Positions 22,796-33,609 of a stretch of 64,000 nt of DNA are shown here, piece by piece. Position 1 is the stretch's first letter; the number at the start of each line of letters is the position of its first letter. The translations under genes were made by a program, and so were the position numbers. Below the pieces are notes generated by a model that did not search any database, had not been told where the DNA came from, and saw nothing but the letters and a program-made list of their open reading frames with translations. The stretch is from Massospora cicadina. Its lineage: Eukaryota; Entomophthoromycota; Entomophthoromycetes; Entomophthorales; Entomophthoraceae. The stretch lies in NCBI GenBank assembly GCA_022478985.1, contig JAKSZP010009461.1, positions 57,371 to 121,370 of the forward strand, in the 5' to 3' direction.

Positions 22796-23560
22796 TTCTT
22801 GACAATTACCACTGAAGACGCTCAGGGACTCTTTGATGGCTCATACATTACCTATTCAACCAATTTATCTATCTCAGTGGATACACCTCTTCCTCCACCT
22901 TGGAGCAATGGATAGGCTGAGACTGAATAGGAGGGTGATCCCCTGTGTCCAAACAATACATGCTTCTTTATGCACATCCTAAGTTGTGATTATCAGATGT
23001 AAAAATAGTTTAGTACTTCTCAAACAGATCCATCACTCTGTCCTTCTGGTCCTCTGACAGACCAGTTAGAGCCTCATGTGGAACCACAGTCATTACGCTG
23101 GATGAGGTTTTAAAAGTAGCCTGAGATCTTCCCACGAACCAAAGTCATGTATCCAATGGATCTCATTATTAGGAATTAGATGCAGGTAAGCCACAACTTG
23201 ATGCCTTTGAACCTTCATAAATTCCTTCTTCAAGTTTGCTATCAACACCTTCACTTCCCCCTGCCCTGGTAACAGAAGCCCAGGAGCCGCATGATGTTCT
23301 AGCCACAATTGCTGATAGGGCCCCACTATATCCCCATATAATCCTTAGGGACATCTAATTTGAGCTCTGTCTCTATTATGACCTGATGCCCCAAAGGTAT
23401 ACTTAAAGCACTTGCCGCCCATAACAGAATACTGTTGTACTCATAAATCTGGCTAGGAGGAGCTCTGGTTCTTTGCTTTATAAACCAATATCAAACTGGA
23501 ATTACCCCATCGCTATATACTAGATTGATCTGGCTGGAGCAGATTGGGTCCTTTGGGACT
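22796..23560 (-). pseudogene. RT remnant of element B (5' portion)
   Basis: This is the region between the protease (23641) and the chromovirus I insertion. It should encode the N-terminal RT part of element B. Only weak patches are readable on the minus strand (for example SIVARTSCG and a VHLPQIP-like tract). I assign it mainly by position and by the continuity of the element on both sides of the CTTTC duplication. Confidence 0.5.
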
Positions 23561-23640
23561 CTGCTGGAGGTAAAGTAAATGGGGATCTGTTGTCATATGA
23601 TACTGATGGTTTCATCCACCATATTGACCATAGCCCCAAA

Positions 23641-23988
23641 TCACCATATGAATGCAACACCAATCAACATGTCGTAGTTATTATTGGGCAACACCGCAGC
23701 AAGAGAAGATGTGCCAAATGACCTGAATCTTAAAGGCAACATGCTGTATGAGCCCTCTGACACCATGCCCTGTGCTTTTGCAGTCCCGTACACTACTCTG
23801 TAGTCCACATCTGGTTTCAAGGGAAGCTTAGACACAAGCTTGGTGGAGATTATATTAACTGGAGCACCAGTATCTATAATCACCCAGATTATTGTGTTCT
23901 GAACAAATATATCACAGTAGGTACACTCTGAATAATAGGATCCATTGGTATTTATTACATGAACATCCAAGGGCTTTTGATCATCCAA
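23641..23988 (-). CDS. Aspartic protease domain of element B
   Basis: One clean minus-strand reading frame of 115 residues. WVIIDTGAPVNIISTKLVSKL carries the retropepsin triad D-T-G followed by the usual A-x-x-N/S-I, and LPNNNYDMLIG gives the second conserved loop near the C-terminus. The length and hydrophobic pattern fit a full retropepsin-like domain. In Ty3/gypsy elements this enzyme cuts Gag-Pol during particle maturation. It lies between the gag knuckle and RT as expected. The frame is part of a broken Gag-Pol, so it is a surviving domain and not a stand-alone gene. Confidence 0.8.
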   Translation of the reverse strand: MDDQKPLDVHVINTNGSYYSECTYCDIFVQNTIIWVIIDTGAPVNIISTKLVSKLPLKPDVDYRVVYGTAKAQGMVSEGSYSMLPLRFRSFGTSSLAAVLPNNNYDMLIGVAFIW

Positions 23989-24189
23989 GAAATGGATAAT
24001 ACCAGTGCTGATATGAGGATATTACTGTGAATTTGTTCTATGTGAATCTCCATGGTCATACCCTCTAGAGTTACCCCATTTTTTAGTCCACCATTAACTG
24101 TACCATACCACTCAATGGTTTTCCAGGTGTACAGCTTTTGTATATATTGGCAGAACTCTGAATCTACGCTATTAGGATCTCTTCCTCAG

Positions 24190-25500
24190 TTTATGGCCAA
24201 TATATTGTTAAGAATTTGCTGATACAATAAATCATCAGGGTGTGTACTGGGGCTGACACAAAGTGACTTGTGAGAATCATCAGGGACAGATAGGTTTGAA
24301 TCAGCAGAATTATATTTTCACATCTATACTCCGCTCGCCCTTTTTCATGTTCAATTGAGGCAGCCAGTACTTCATAAGCATTCATCCTACTCAGACAGCT
24401 AGCCGCATAATGGCCTCTTTGGCTGCATGAGAAACAAGCATTTGTAAGAGGTCCTCATCTCTTTATAACCCCCAGATGTCTGTATTGAAATTAAATGATG
24501 GGTCATTATTGGGCTGATGATAAACTGGGTGACAATAATGGGGATGGAAAGGAGCTGCCAACGCATAAAGTGGACAATAATTAACCAATGTAATGCACCC
24601 ATATTGTTGGGGTCCCTCTCCTAATAGAAATTTGGTATTAGATGCAGGCACATTCCACTCCACATTAGGAGCACTAAAGATAACGGACAGACAGTGTAAA
24701 CAATTGACAATTTTTATAAGCTCCGCGCCATCATCAAGAATATGGTTCATAGAATATACAGTTCTCAATATGGATTAATAGTTGGCATCATTGTTATTCC
24801 CACCTCCTCGTTTGTTAAAATGTTTGCTCCCACCAACACATGAACCTCCGCTGTGAACCAAACCATAAAATCCACCAAGGACTCGTTATTTTGAGATTAT
24901 TGTCAAAAAAATTTCCTTGCACCATGCCATTTTTGCCACGCACCAAAACAGGCGGATCACAGTCGCCTTCACCTCTTGATATTAGACAGTACTACTCTTA
25001 AGGTAACATGTGACCTGGTTTGTGCTTTCAAAATCCAAAGTGGATAAAAACAGTTTAGCCTTCCACCAATCAGAAGCTCCTTTACTGCAAATTTAAACCA
25101 CTTGAAAAATTTAGGTATGTTTTCATCATGTTTAACAGGGCAGCTTGTTGATGCAGAACTCTCCCTCTCTAGTGACATTATTCAGCTTCCACTCTGCACA
25201 GTATAGACGCTCTGTAGTGTCACCCAACCATTTGGCAAGTTGATTGGATTGGCAGCCAACCCAGTGCAGTAGGCGGAAGGCCTTGTCCAGCTGAGATGTT
25301 ATACTCTTATTAAGTCGTATTTGGGGAAGGCTGACCATGAGATGGACAATTCCAATTTTTACCTGTTTTACTCTTATTTTCACAGAAAAGCATTTTTAGG
25401 CCTGGAGTAATGTATCCAAGTGAGTTTTAGTTCAACTTATTAGATAACTCAATAAATTGAGGCAGGACCCTGTCAAGGAGAACCAGTTGCACCATTTCTT
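24190..25500 (-). pseudogene. gag of element B with CCHC zinc knuckle
   Basis: A perfect knuckle, CFSCSQRGHYAASC (C-x2-C-x4-H-x4-C), is encoded on the minus strand at about 24395-24436. It is followed directly by MNAYEVLAASIEHEKGRAEYRC (24385 downwards). Upstream frames at 24768-24463 and 25383-24969 are parts of the capsid region, for example LDKAFRLLHWVGCQSNQL and AKWLGDTTERLYCAEWKLNN. They are split by frameshifts. Gag would bind element RNA through the knuckle. Confidence 0.7.
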
Positions 25501-25529
25501 GGTGAATATAGAACTATTTAATAAGTTGA

Positions 25530-25556
25530 TCAATGGGCCCCTGTAGTGAGCACCAC
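25530..25556 (-). other. Primer-binding-site-like tract of element B
   Basis: Directly inside the 5' LTR the minus strand reads GTGGTGCTCACTACAGGGG then CCCATTGATC. Elements D and A carry the same tract at the same position. It looks like a tRNA primer site beginning TGG; the tRNA is not identified. Confidence 0.6.
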
Positions 25557-26052
25557 TGTTAACTTTTGGTGGATTTAATTGATTCTGCCAAATGGGTTAC
25601 ACAGGGTAAAACCCACTGAGCAACGGATAAGCAGTATGTGGATTGCTGGCCCTCAATAAGCAATAATATTAAAGACTTTATAAGGAGCCATTGTCCCAAC
25701 GATACCACTTTGTTTAATAATAAACTTAACTGCTACTTCATTTATTCTTCCCTACTACCCTCTTTTTTGTAAAAGGCCCTTTTCTTATTCTCACGCTCAA
25801 CAATTAATCCTTAGCATTCCTAATCAGTATTGACCCTTCCGCTTAGTAATTTCCTATTGGCTATGAGTTTTAGATGTTACATTCTAGCATTGAAGTTTTG
25901 GCAGAATTCCCTCAATTTGTAAAACTATGAGTACATCAATCAGTTTGCCTTGCATCCACATAACTTCCGCTTGATCTCAAATCTCGCCTAGAGTATAAAT
26001 TACAATCCTCTGGATCTATAGGTTATCATCCAGTTATATCAGAATATTGGCA
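25557..26052 (-). repeat. 5' LTR of element B
   Basis: 496 bp. The plus strand starts TGTTAACTTTTGG and ends near AGAATATTGGCA, where the last bases have drifted from the AATCTCAACA seen in 14370-14868. It matches that LTR along its full length. The GGGGA at 26053 pairs imperfectly with AGGGA at 14365. Confidence 0.82.
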
Positions 26053-29000
26053 GGGGATTTGTAAGGTAATCTTGGTGTTGAGCCACAGGGAAGCAACCCC
26101 TAACTGGCCTTTATTAAATCAGAACCTGAATCCCCAAGCGAGTTAATAGGCCTTTAAGGCCAAGGTAAGCTAAAATTTGAAAGGGATAGGGGGAAAATAA
26201 TACTTTAATTGAATAAGGCCTTGAGGTTTTTATAGGACCTCAAGGCTAGAATTGTGATTGTGAAGGGGAGAATTTAAGATAGGGAAAGCCTTGGCATTGT
26301 TTTCTGACAGTGAGTCAAATAAATAAAACTATTAATACAAAGGGGAGTGGGACCATCCTCAGCATAATTTGCCGATGAGTCCCAAAAGAGTTAATTGATT
26401 TGGGTTAGCATCAAGTGGTAATTCCCTACGACCTGATTAAAGATTTGACATCCTTGGCATTAGTTGACAGTGTCAATTTGAATGACATCTTAACATTATT
26501 GGGGATAATTCCCAATACTTCATGTTGGGCTCAATCCAATCTAATGGGGAGCCCAATTCGGCACATGCCCATAGGTGAGTTGTGACCCCTAGTTGGGACT
26601 TCCCCCAATAAAGGGAGAATCCTGACACTTATTGCCAATCATTTATTGTTCACCAGACATGATTACTATCTCTTCACAAGCATAGAAAGGGCACCCTCTG
26701 AAGCATCCACTGAATCAGGCAAATTCTTGGTATTTTGCCTGGACGTTGTGTAATGTAAAGCTAATGCAAAAGGGGCACTCAATCAAGAAAGGGTATTCAC
26801 TTTTTGTTGGGTTCTTTAGGGTTAAGAACCAGAAGAACCTTATAAACTGATCAAGGAAAGATAACCGTTTTATGTTGATGACTTCATCATACTTGAGCAT
26901 AAATTAAGTGCTAATGGGAATACCATAATTATTGTCATCCAAGGCCAAAGTGGGTGCTGACAGGTTAAGCTTCCCAATTTAAATGGATAAAGTGGAGTAT
27001 GCCCCAATGGCACAAGTGCTGTTTAAACCGCAGTTCTATACTCTTGGGTTTATTTCAAGTCAGTAGCCAACTTAATCTTCTTGATAAATTTTGAGGAGAT
27101 CACATTGATTGGGAAACCAGTTTCAAGGATGGCCATAACCTGTACCTTATAGATGACAACCTCTATCTTTGTTATAATTTCCTAAAAGTAAGGGGAGATC
27201 TAGAACCTCCTTAAGATGGAAAGTGGAGGCACGTTTTTGAGCTATCTCAGGATATCTATCTTTAATGGATTGCAAGGGATGAACATGCTGAATAGGTTAG
27301 ATAAGCAAGGGAATGAACTGGTCAACATCACTAACAGTATTGATAACCTCAGGGCACCCCAAAACTTGGCTAAGTTAGGTTTCATTGGGTATCATGACCT
27401 TATTTACTCCTTCAGGGTATAACCAATCTGGTATCCTTACTATAAACTGGGGCTCCTAGGACATCATATCCAATGTCCTCATAACCCCCTTAAGATTGTC
27501 ATCAGAGAGGTTATCTATGCAAGACAGGGGAGCAATATGAGGGAGGTTAGAGTCAGGCACGTCAGGTTCATCAGCTTTCTTCATGCGACGTACCTTGTCA
27601 ACATGCCCTTATTTGTTGCAGTGGATGCCCTCGGGGCGCTCAACTACTGCTTTGGCCGTGAGAGAAGGAAAACCAGCCTCAATAGGCTTTGGCTTGAGCA
27701 CTTTGTTAGCTGGCTTGGAGATCTCAGACTCAGACTTATATGGCAGAGTGATGTCTGGTTTTTGCTGCACTGAGGGAGCTGATTTCAAGATGCAAACAGC
27801 CATGGAAGTGGCCAGGGGAGTCATCGTGGACTCCTTATTCCAGGCTACAGTTAAGAAATACTTAAATATCAAGACTTGGGGTTGCAAAACAACTCCTTGG
27901 GTAGTATCAAGTTTATCTAAACCAGAAACCTCTATAAGAACCTCCTTGATGTCATGGACATTATGGAATTAGCATTTTACTAAAGTAATATGCATTGCCA
28001 AGGATGGGTGAGAAGCCAATCCAGTCATATTGGCATTAATGGCGTCACCAATAGTTAAAATTTTTGCAAGTAACAGTAGCTGGGCTTCACTGTAGAACCA
28101 ATCAATGAAGGTGGCAACTTATTCTCCCTTTTGCATACTAAGGCGCATAAAGGCCTGTCTCTTCCTGGTTAAACTTTGTGTTGAACCAAATCTGTCCATG
28201 AGCGCTTCCCTAACCTCCTCCCAGATATCAAGCTGTCCATATGAGGAACCATTACTTCTTGGGTCATGCGATTTGGGTGAAATGCACTGGCTCCTTCCAG
28301 TATGCCATAAATGAATTGGGAAGCAGGGCCCAAGTCAATGACCAAAGGGCAGACAAGGTCCCTGAGACCATTCTCCTAGTGCATGTGCTACAAGAGCCAT
28401 GGATAAACACCCCTTGGAGGACAGTTGCGAGTATGATTACCCCCATCAACATGCCCTGACTCCAAGACAAGGTGTATAGGGAAATGATACCTTCCCAATC
28501 TCGCTCTCAAAGTCCAACTCATGTTTGTATAGGCCAAACATGGCCGCTGTTAGACTAATCAATATAAACCTCGGAAGACAGTAATAAAAACAGATAAGGC
28601 TTAGGAATGGCTTTATTTGTTATATTTAGGCAAGTTGATAGAAAACGGAACTAGAGAACCTCCCATTCTCAAGTCCTATCTCTTATAGCTCTCTGCTGCA
28701 AGCATAGAACAAGCTCATTTGCCATGCCTGACATTATGTCTTTTGAAACATGACATAAGCAAACCCCAATTGTTTTAGGCTGGATTGAATTCCATAGTGG
28801 CTGAACCACCATACCCAAGAATCATTTCAATTCTGATTTTAAATCCACCTTTAACCTAGAAACCACCCACTTCAAAACCATTTGGTTCAACCCCAGGCCT
28901 GATGAAACACCTAACCGTTGACCTTCCACATAGTTAGTCTCAACCTGGGGTCTAGCCAAGAATAATACTCTCTCACTCCATCTTCCACACCAGCCTATCC
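26053..29000 (-). pseudogene. gag-protease block of element A
   Basis: On the minus strand, 28470-27540 holds gag. Capsid-like patches such as EALMDRFGSTQSLT and WFYSEAQLLLLAK (about 28200-28050) are followed by a long clean stretch (27887-27609: LIFKYFLTVAWNKESTMTPLA...). A degenerate knuckle (IHCNK-stop-GHVDKV) lies near 27625-27590, with first and last Cys lost. Near 27120-27080 the protease reads AILETGFPINVISSKFI, with D-T-G changed to E-T-G. Minus-strand fragments further left (26900-26715) belong to the protease-RT linker. The block ends at 29000, where a family III solo LTR interrupts it. Confidence 0.65.
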
Positions 29001-29008
29001 TATCATGG

Positions 29009-29191
29009 TTGGATGACATAATAGTAGGCACTGATGCTAGGGATAAGGCTGGTCGACAGGAGGCCCAGAAGATGAAGCTTCAGGCTCTTCCTGACCTAAA
29101 GCACACCTTAGATCAACCCTGGGTGCAAGCCAAGCATGCCCAGGTTGATACTAATGGGGTGCAAAATGCCCAGCCTCTTATCTTGGCTCAG
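29009..29191 (+). pseudogene. LTR III-borne conserved ORF, N-terminal part
   Basis: This frame encodes DDIIVGTDARDKAGRQEAQK, then LQALPDLKHTLDQPWVQAKHAQV. The solo LTR III at 46131-46968 encodes the matching segment on its minus strand (DIIVGINPKDKAGRLEAQK, LPDLKHTLDQRWVRAK). Most base differences between the copies fall at third codon positions, so this was selected as protein. Chromovirus II cuts it at 29192, and the continuation is at 36406. No known domain is recognised. No ATG is apparent at the left edge, where the frame opens with a TTG. Confidence 0.55.
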
Positions 29192-30559
29192 TGTAAGTCT
29201 CAGGGAGTGTCCTTTGGCTCTCAATTGAGCTATCTTTCCATTCCCAAGTAAGAAAACACCAAAGAGGATGGCAGTACCCCTCATCACCCAAGGAGATCTC
29301 GCCCACATAGTTGATGAGCGATGGGTGACAGCCCGTCCGCTTTGGATCCCACCCCCAATTTCCTCACTCACCTCATCAGAACTGTTGCAAGTAATCAGTG
29401 AAATCTGTGCTGAGATTATCGAACTGAGATCAGTCAGATCTAATTCAGGTGGCAATCAGGCTGATGGCCAAACTATGAATGGTTGTTAAAGCAAGAAGAA
29501 TGAAACATCAGCTGGATTGCCTGATAGTTCCAATTTGACCCCAAAATCAGCAGAACAAATATTGGGTGCCATCGCCGAGAGTTCAAAACCCTCCAATAGT
29601 GATCCAGTCATTGCACCCAATGGCCCTCTATTGACTAAACAAATGGTTAATTGACCGAGCGCAGGTGGGTTGGCCATCCCAAACCTGTGCCCAACCAAAT
29701 GGTTCCATCCCTATATTGGATGGCCTTGGGGTATTCCCGTCACTCATCAGGCCAAACGCCGTCATGCTAACCATCAGAAACATAATCAACCCCTGGTCCA
29801 GACGTTTGAGGTTGAACTGACAGAGACTCAGCCCACTGCCAAGTTTTGTGATGACGGTTCCCAAAGAATAAACCCCCCTCTACCATCCAATTCACCGGTT
29901 AGGCTGAATTTGTGGATCCCGACCACATTTTCACCAATTGACCACTATTTAATCAGTTGCAAGGCACTGAGAAGATTGTTGGTCGATTTTTCTTACTTTA
30001 TTCCCAAATAAAAATTTTGTTAAAAAACCCCAAATTTTTATCTCCCTCCTTTCAACCACATTCCATATGGTGTTTGCCTGGTGGTCCGCCGCCCCACACT
30101 CTGGGTGGGCCATACCAATTCGCTTGGTTACCATGATTCCCTCTATTGCCAATTAGACTCGACAAGTTCAAAATTTTTGGTGCTATAACCCGGTTCTCAT
30201 GACCTTTCAGCAGCAACATACAGGGATTTTATGGCCCTATGTTCGCCAACTACAAGAGAAAATCCACCTCTCTTTTACCCCCAACAAAATGGTCCTAACA
30301 ACCAAGAATCTTGCAGAAACTATTTCAGTAGTTTTCACCCCTGTTAGCAGAACTCCTGGGTCCAAAATCTATTCAGTGTGATTTGCTTTTGGGATACTCT
30401 AACCCTGACGTTCCGCCACCATTTTTGTGGTATCCTATTTCTCAGCTTCATATCAAGCCGTATGGTCAGCAATGCCTCTGGCATTCTGGCTTTCTTTCTG
30501 GATGCTTACGCACCCTGACTGGCAGGCTGGTCTAAACTTCTTCTGCTGTTTCCATGACA
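29192..30559 (+). repeat. 5' LTR of chromovirus II
   Basis: 1368 bp, from TGTAAGTCTCAGGG to TTTCCATGACA. This is unusually long for a gypsy LTR with no accessory gene known to me. It aligns throughout with 35035-36400 and with two solo LTRs. Conserved protein-coding blocks occupy most of it and are described as a separate feature. The sequence after it, TAATCGACCAACC, does not give an obvious tRNA primer match. Confidence 0.9.
29219..30545 (+). pseudogene. LTR II-borne conserved reading frame (unknown protein)
   Basis: From near the LTR start, one frame gives IFPFP-KK-P-KRMAVPLITQGDLAHIVDE-WVTA, a block kept in five LTR copies. It continues through SEICAEIIEL, SAEQILGAI-E-KPSNS, TKWFHPYIGWPWG, AKRRHANHQKHNQPLVQTFEVEL and LRRLLVDFSYFIPK. 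A second frame carries PHSGWAIPI, VQNFWCYNPVLMTFQQQHTGILWPYV, SFTPNKMVLTTKNLAET and AMPLAFWLSFW near the LTR end. Differences between copies are largely synonymous. Stops are few, and in the 58.6 kb copy those in the first frame are all TGA. No family is recognised. The change of frame near 30000-30060 may be a frameshift, an intron or two genes. Confidence 0.55.
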
Positions 30560-31500
30560 TAATCGACCAACCATTACTTCCAGCCACTTCCACTTTAATT
30601 TCCAAATTTGGCGCAGCAGTGGTTACTCTCTACCAGATGAACGTGCAATCAGTTGTATGCTGTTTGTTGCTTGTTTGGTCACTCTCTGACTTTATGAGAA
30701 GCATTTGCTCTATTCTGGGAAAACTCCTTCAAGCTACTCAAGAGGTGACGATTTCATCTCCTCCTATTTCTTCCAACCTGGGGAAAATATTGAGTATCCT
30801 TCCCAAGAAATTGCCAATCAGGTTCTGGATGCACTCACCAAAATACAAATGTGCACTACAATCGCACTCAATAATGCTTCTGCAATATCTGAGACTCAAC
30901 AAGGTCTCACATTGTTAGATGCCGTGGATGGGGAGGCTCGTCGCTGGGTGAGAAGTCTTTTACGTTCTTCTACACAAAGGAGACCCTACCTCCCTGATGA
31001 CTGTTATATTGGCCGCCTTAAACCCCCTTTTTGTCCCAATCAGACCATTTATTTAAACTGCTCTTTGCCATGGCCGAAGCCCCTAGTTTGGCTTCTTTGA
31101 TCTCTACCTTTCATGAGCTGGCTCCCGCGTCAGAACTATCTATTGACATGCTTCAGACAGTCTTTAGAGCGAGTTTAGATTCATTTTCCGCTCACCAGGT
31201 GGTTTGGTCTACCACCCAAGGATCAATAGATCAAATAGGCGTCACTGCAACTACTATCAAAGCTTTGCCTCGCCACGTTTCCTCATATCAGGAAAGGAAT
31301 TTCATGATAGGATTTCTTAACAATGGCGCAGATGACGTTCCTGACACTAAAATGGTAGCGGACATGGATTCCAACTCTGCCAGAACTCCTGAGTCTGAGT
31401 TAGCATTCCCAGAGATAACTTTTAATGATTCTGTTCAAGCCCAGATGAAGGAAACAATTAGCCCAGTCCTGATCCTTCCAATTTTCGCTCAGCTAAGAAT
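30560..31500 (+). pseudogene. gag of chromovirus II
   Basis: The best capsid segment is 30705-31000: SSYFFQPGENIEYPSQEIANQVLDALTK, TIALNNASAISETQQGL and a helix ending RRWVRSLLRSS. It continues in another frame (31031-31600) with FHELAPASELSIDMLQTVFRAS and LNNGADDVPDTK. No intact CCHC knuckle is seen, a known variation among chromoviruses. A competing open frame, 30427-30918, runs from the LTR into this region and could be a shadow. Confidence 0.6.
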
Positions 31501-31548
31501 CCTGACCCTGGTTCCGACCCATCTATCATTTCTTCAGTCGCCCATGAG

Positions 31549-31866
31549 TTGGTCATATCTCCCAATAAACAAAATTGCGCTTATTTTCTTGTACCCATGA
31601 GAATTAGTATTGGTTCCCACCATGTCTCCTTCAAAGCTCTGGTGGATACTGGAGCAGCGGGGAACTTCATGAGTGTAGAGTTGGCACAACAACTAAAACT
31701 GGATATGGATGTGGGCTCCTCAGTAATGGTGGCCTCCTCTGCTTATCAGTCTTTGTATGTTGTTCGCCAACCGATATACTTCTCAATTCACCAATATTAC
31801 TTCTGCGACCATTTTTTAGCCATGCCAAACCTGGTATTTCCGGTGATCTTGGGGGTGGGATGGTGA
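31549..31866 (+). pseudogene. Aspartic protease of chromovirus II
   Basis: A 105-codon frame with RISIGSHHVSFKALVDTGAAGNFMS, the intact D-T-G triad of a gypsy retropepsin. AQQLKL and the C-terminal LVFPVILGVGW (the family's I-L-G-x-x-W end) follow. It ends at a TGA right after the Trp, where related elements continue into RT, so the break is probably a single transition. The domain itself looks complete. Confidence 0.8.
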
Positions 31867-32139
31867 CGCTTACAACATGTAAAGATTCATTTGGAATTGA
31901 ATAAATTGTCATTTGCCAATGACAATTCAGAATGAGAGTTCCCTCTGATCAACACCCTCGAGAAAATCCAAGGAACTGGCTCTATCACCACCCTAGTCAC
32001 TTCCTGGGCATTCTGGCCGAGTTCCCCAAAAACTTAATGCCATATTGCAGGATTTTTGACATGGAAAAGGCGGACCGTCTGCCAAAAAATACTTGATATG
32101 ATTGTGGATTTTGGATAACAAGGAATTGGTGAACACTAA

Positions 32140-32760
32140 TTGCCTGTTGTATCCCCATACAGCAGAAGAAGAAGTTGCACTCAATACCTGGTTGGACGAT
32201 ATATTAAAAAAGGCTGGTTGTTTAAAGAAACATCTCCCATCACTTCCCCTATCATCTTTGCAAGAAAATTGTATGGATCACTCTGCCCTTGCGTAGATTA
32301 CGGTCACCTGAACAAAATCACAGTTACAGACCCCTGCCCATTGCCCCTGGAGCAGACAATCAGTCAAGCAATTGCCAAATTTGTGTCTTTTCAAAATTGG
32401 ATCTGGTGAATGCTTTCAATCAGATTCAAGTAATGGAAGGACAAGAATGGTTGACTGCAATCTGAACAAGGTGGGGCATTTTCTAATTTCGCGTAATGCC
32501 CTTTGGGTTGAAAAATGCTCCCGCTATGTTTCAACAAATGATTGACAATGCATTAGGGGATCTCTGGTTTTCCTATGCTATTGCTTATATCAATGATATC
32601 CTAGTCCATTCCCCAACTCCCAAGCAACATGCTATTGACTTAGAAGCAGTGGTGGTTGCTTTGCACAAAGCAGGCCTGTTCCTCAAAGCTTCCAAATGTG
32701 AGTTTTACAAGGAAGAGGTTACATTTCTCAGAAACCTGGTACTTAAAGAAGGGTCGCCAT
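32140..32760 (+). pseudogene. Reverse transcriptase of chromovirus II
   Basis: Fingers: ITSPIIFARKLYGSLCPCVDYGHLNK at 32240-32310. Palm: SFQNWIW..LVNAFNQIQV (frameshifted, 32385-32430), then FRVMPFGLKNAPAMFQQMID and FSYAIAYINDILVHS (32496-32620). The conserved Y-x-D-D motif reads Y-I-N-D: the first of the two catalytic aspartates is Asn. The frame is lost at 32761, where a run of C's is followed by a run of A's. The downstream thumb resumes in another frame. The lesions fit deamination and slippage. Confidence 0.85.
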
Positions 32761-33400
32761 CCCCCCCCCAAAAAAAAATTAGACGCAATCCAAGAATGGC
32801 CAACCCCAACTACACAGAAGCAGCTTCGAAGTTTCTTGGGTACTATCATTTTCCTAAAGAAATTCTCCCCCGCACTTTCCCAGTTGGCCGCCCTGCTCCA
32901 CCCCCTCACAGGGAAAAACGTACCATTTTGTTGGACCCCCAAATGCCAGCAGGCGTTCAAAGTGATCAAAGAAGTGTTTGTGTCCCCTCCCATTTTGAAA
33001 CATGCCAATCCCACCAAACCATATATTGTTGCATGTGATGCTTTGGTGGTAGCTGTGGGCGCAGTGCTGCTTCAGGACCACGATGGTCTCGAACATCCGG
33101 TTGCTTATTTCTCCCAAAAATTCACCACTACGGAGCAGTCCTGGGCCATCTATGACAAGGAACTGGCCGCCGTTGCATGGGCATTAACTCATTGGCGGTA
33201 CCTGTTGCAAGGTGCTCATCATGAGTTAATGGTTCGCACAGATCACCAAGCTCTCTTGTATTTTTGCAAACCCCAAAAATTGGCACACTGGCAAGCCTGA
33301 ACCTATCAGGACCTGTGCAGTTTTAACTTCAAATATGAATTTGTCAAGGGTGCACTAAATGTCCTTCCCAAATTCCTAAGCCATAGTCCTGCTCACTGTC
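32761..33400 (+). pseudogene. RT thumb-RNase H of chromovirus II
   Basis: From the frame that reopens after the homopolymer: KKLDAIQEWPTPTTQKQLRSFLG, LTGKNVPFCWTPKCQQAFKVIKE, VACDALVVAVGAVLLQDHDGLEHPVAY and TTEQSWAIYDKELAAVAWAL, then VRTDHQALLYF. The RNase H residues D, E and D are present; S in the D-A-S motif is L. A TGA after HWQA (33298-33300) splits off the rest, which continues AYQDLCSFNFKYEFVKG. Confidence 0.85.
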
Positions 33401-33609
33401 CCTTGGAACCTGAGGAAGTGGATCCTGTTACCATGATCCCTGCTACTCAAATCCTATCAATTGCTCCCTCCGTTGTTTCCTCCACCGCGTTGTTGCCCGA
33501 TGATCCATTATTGGCCCAGGTGCTAGCTGGTCAAACGGCCTGCCCTGAGGGCGTGGAGTTGATTGAACACTTGACTCACTCGAGCCCCAAACACTCACTA
33601 TATTCTTTA

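Larger units (their letters stand above)
14370..26052 (-). mobile_element. Ty3/gypsy element B, interrupted by chromovirus I
   Basis: The LTRs at 14370-14868 and 25557-26052 bound a minus-strand element inserted in A. The flanks are AGGGA (14365-14369) and GGGGA (26053-26057), a 4-of-5 match consistent with an aged target-site duplication. The internal order on the minus strand is PBS-like tract, gag with a CCHC knuckle, protease, RT-RNase H (cut by chromovirus I at 17223-22795) and integrase, then the 3' purine tract and LTR. Without the inner insertion the element is about 6.1 kb. Family members D and E share its LTR type and, where visible, its protein sequence. Confidence 0.85.

Noticed and set aside
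28264..28470. Family I LTR fragment, because of LSWSQ-like and LLPNSF peptides on the minus strand
   Set aside because: The similarity is short and lies in the gag of element A. No LTR terminus or extended nucleotide match was found.
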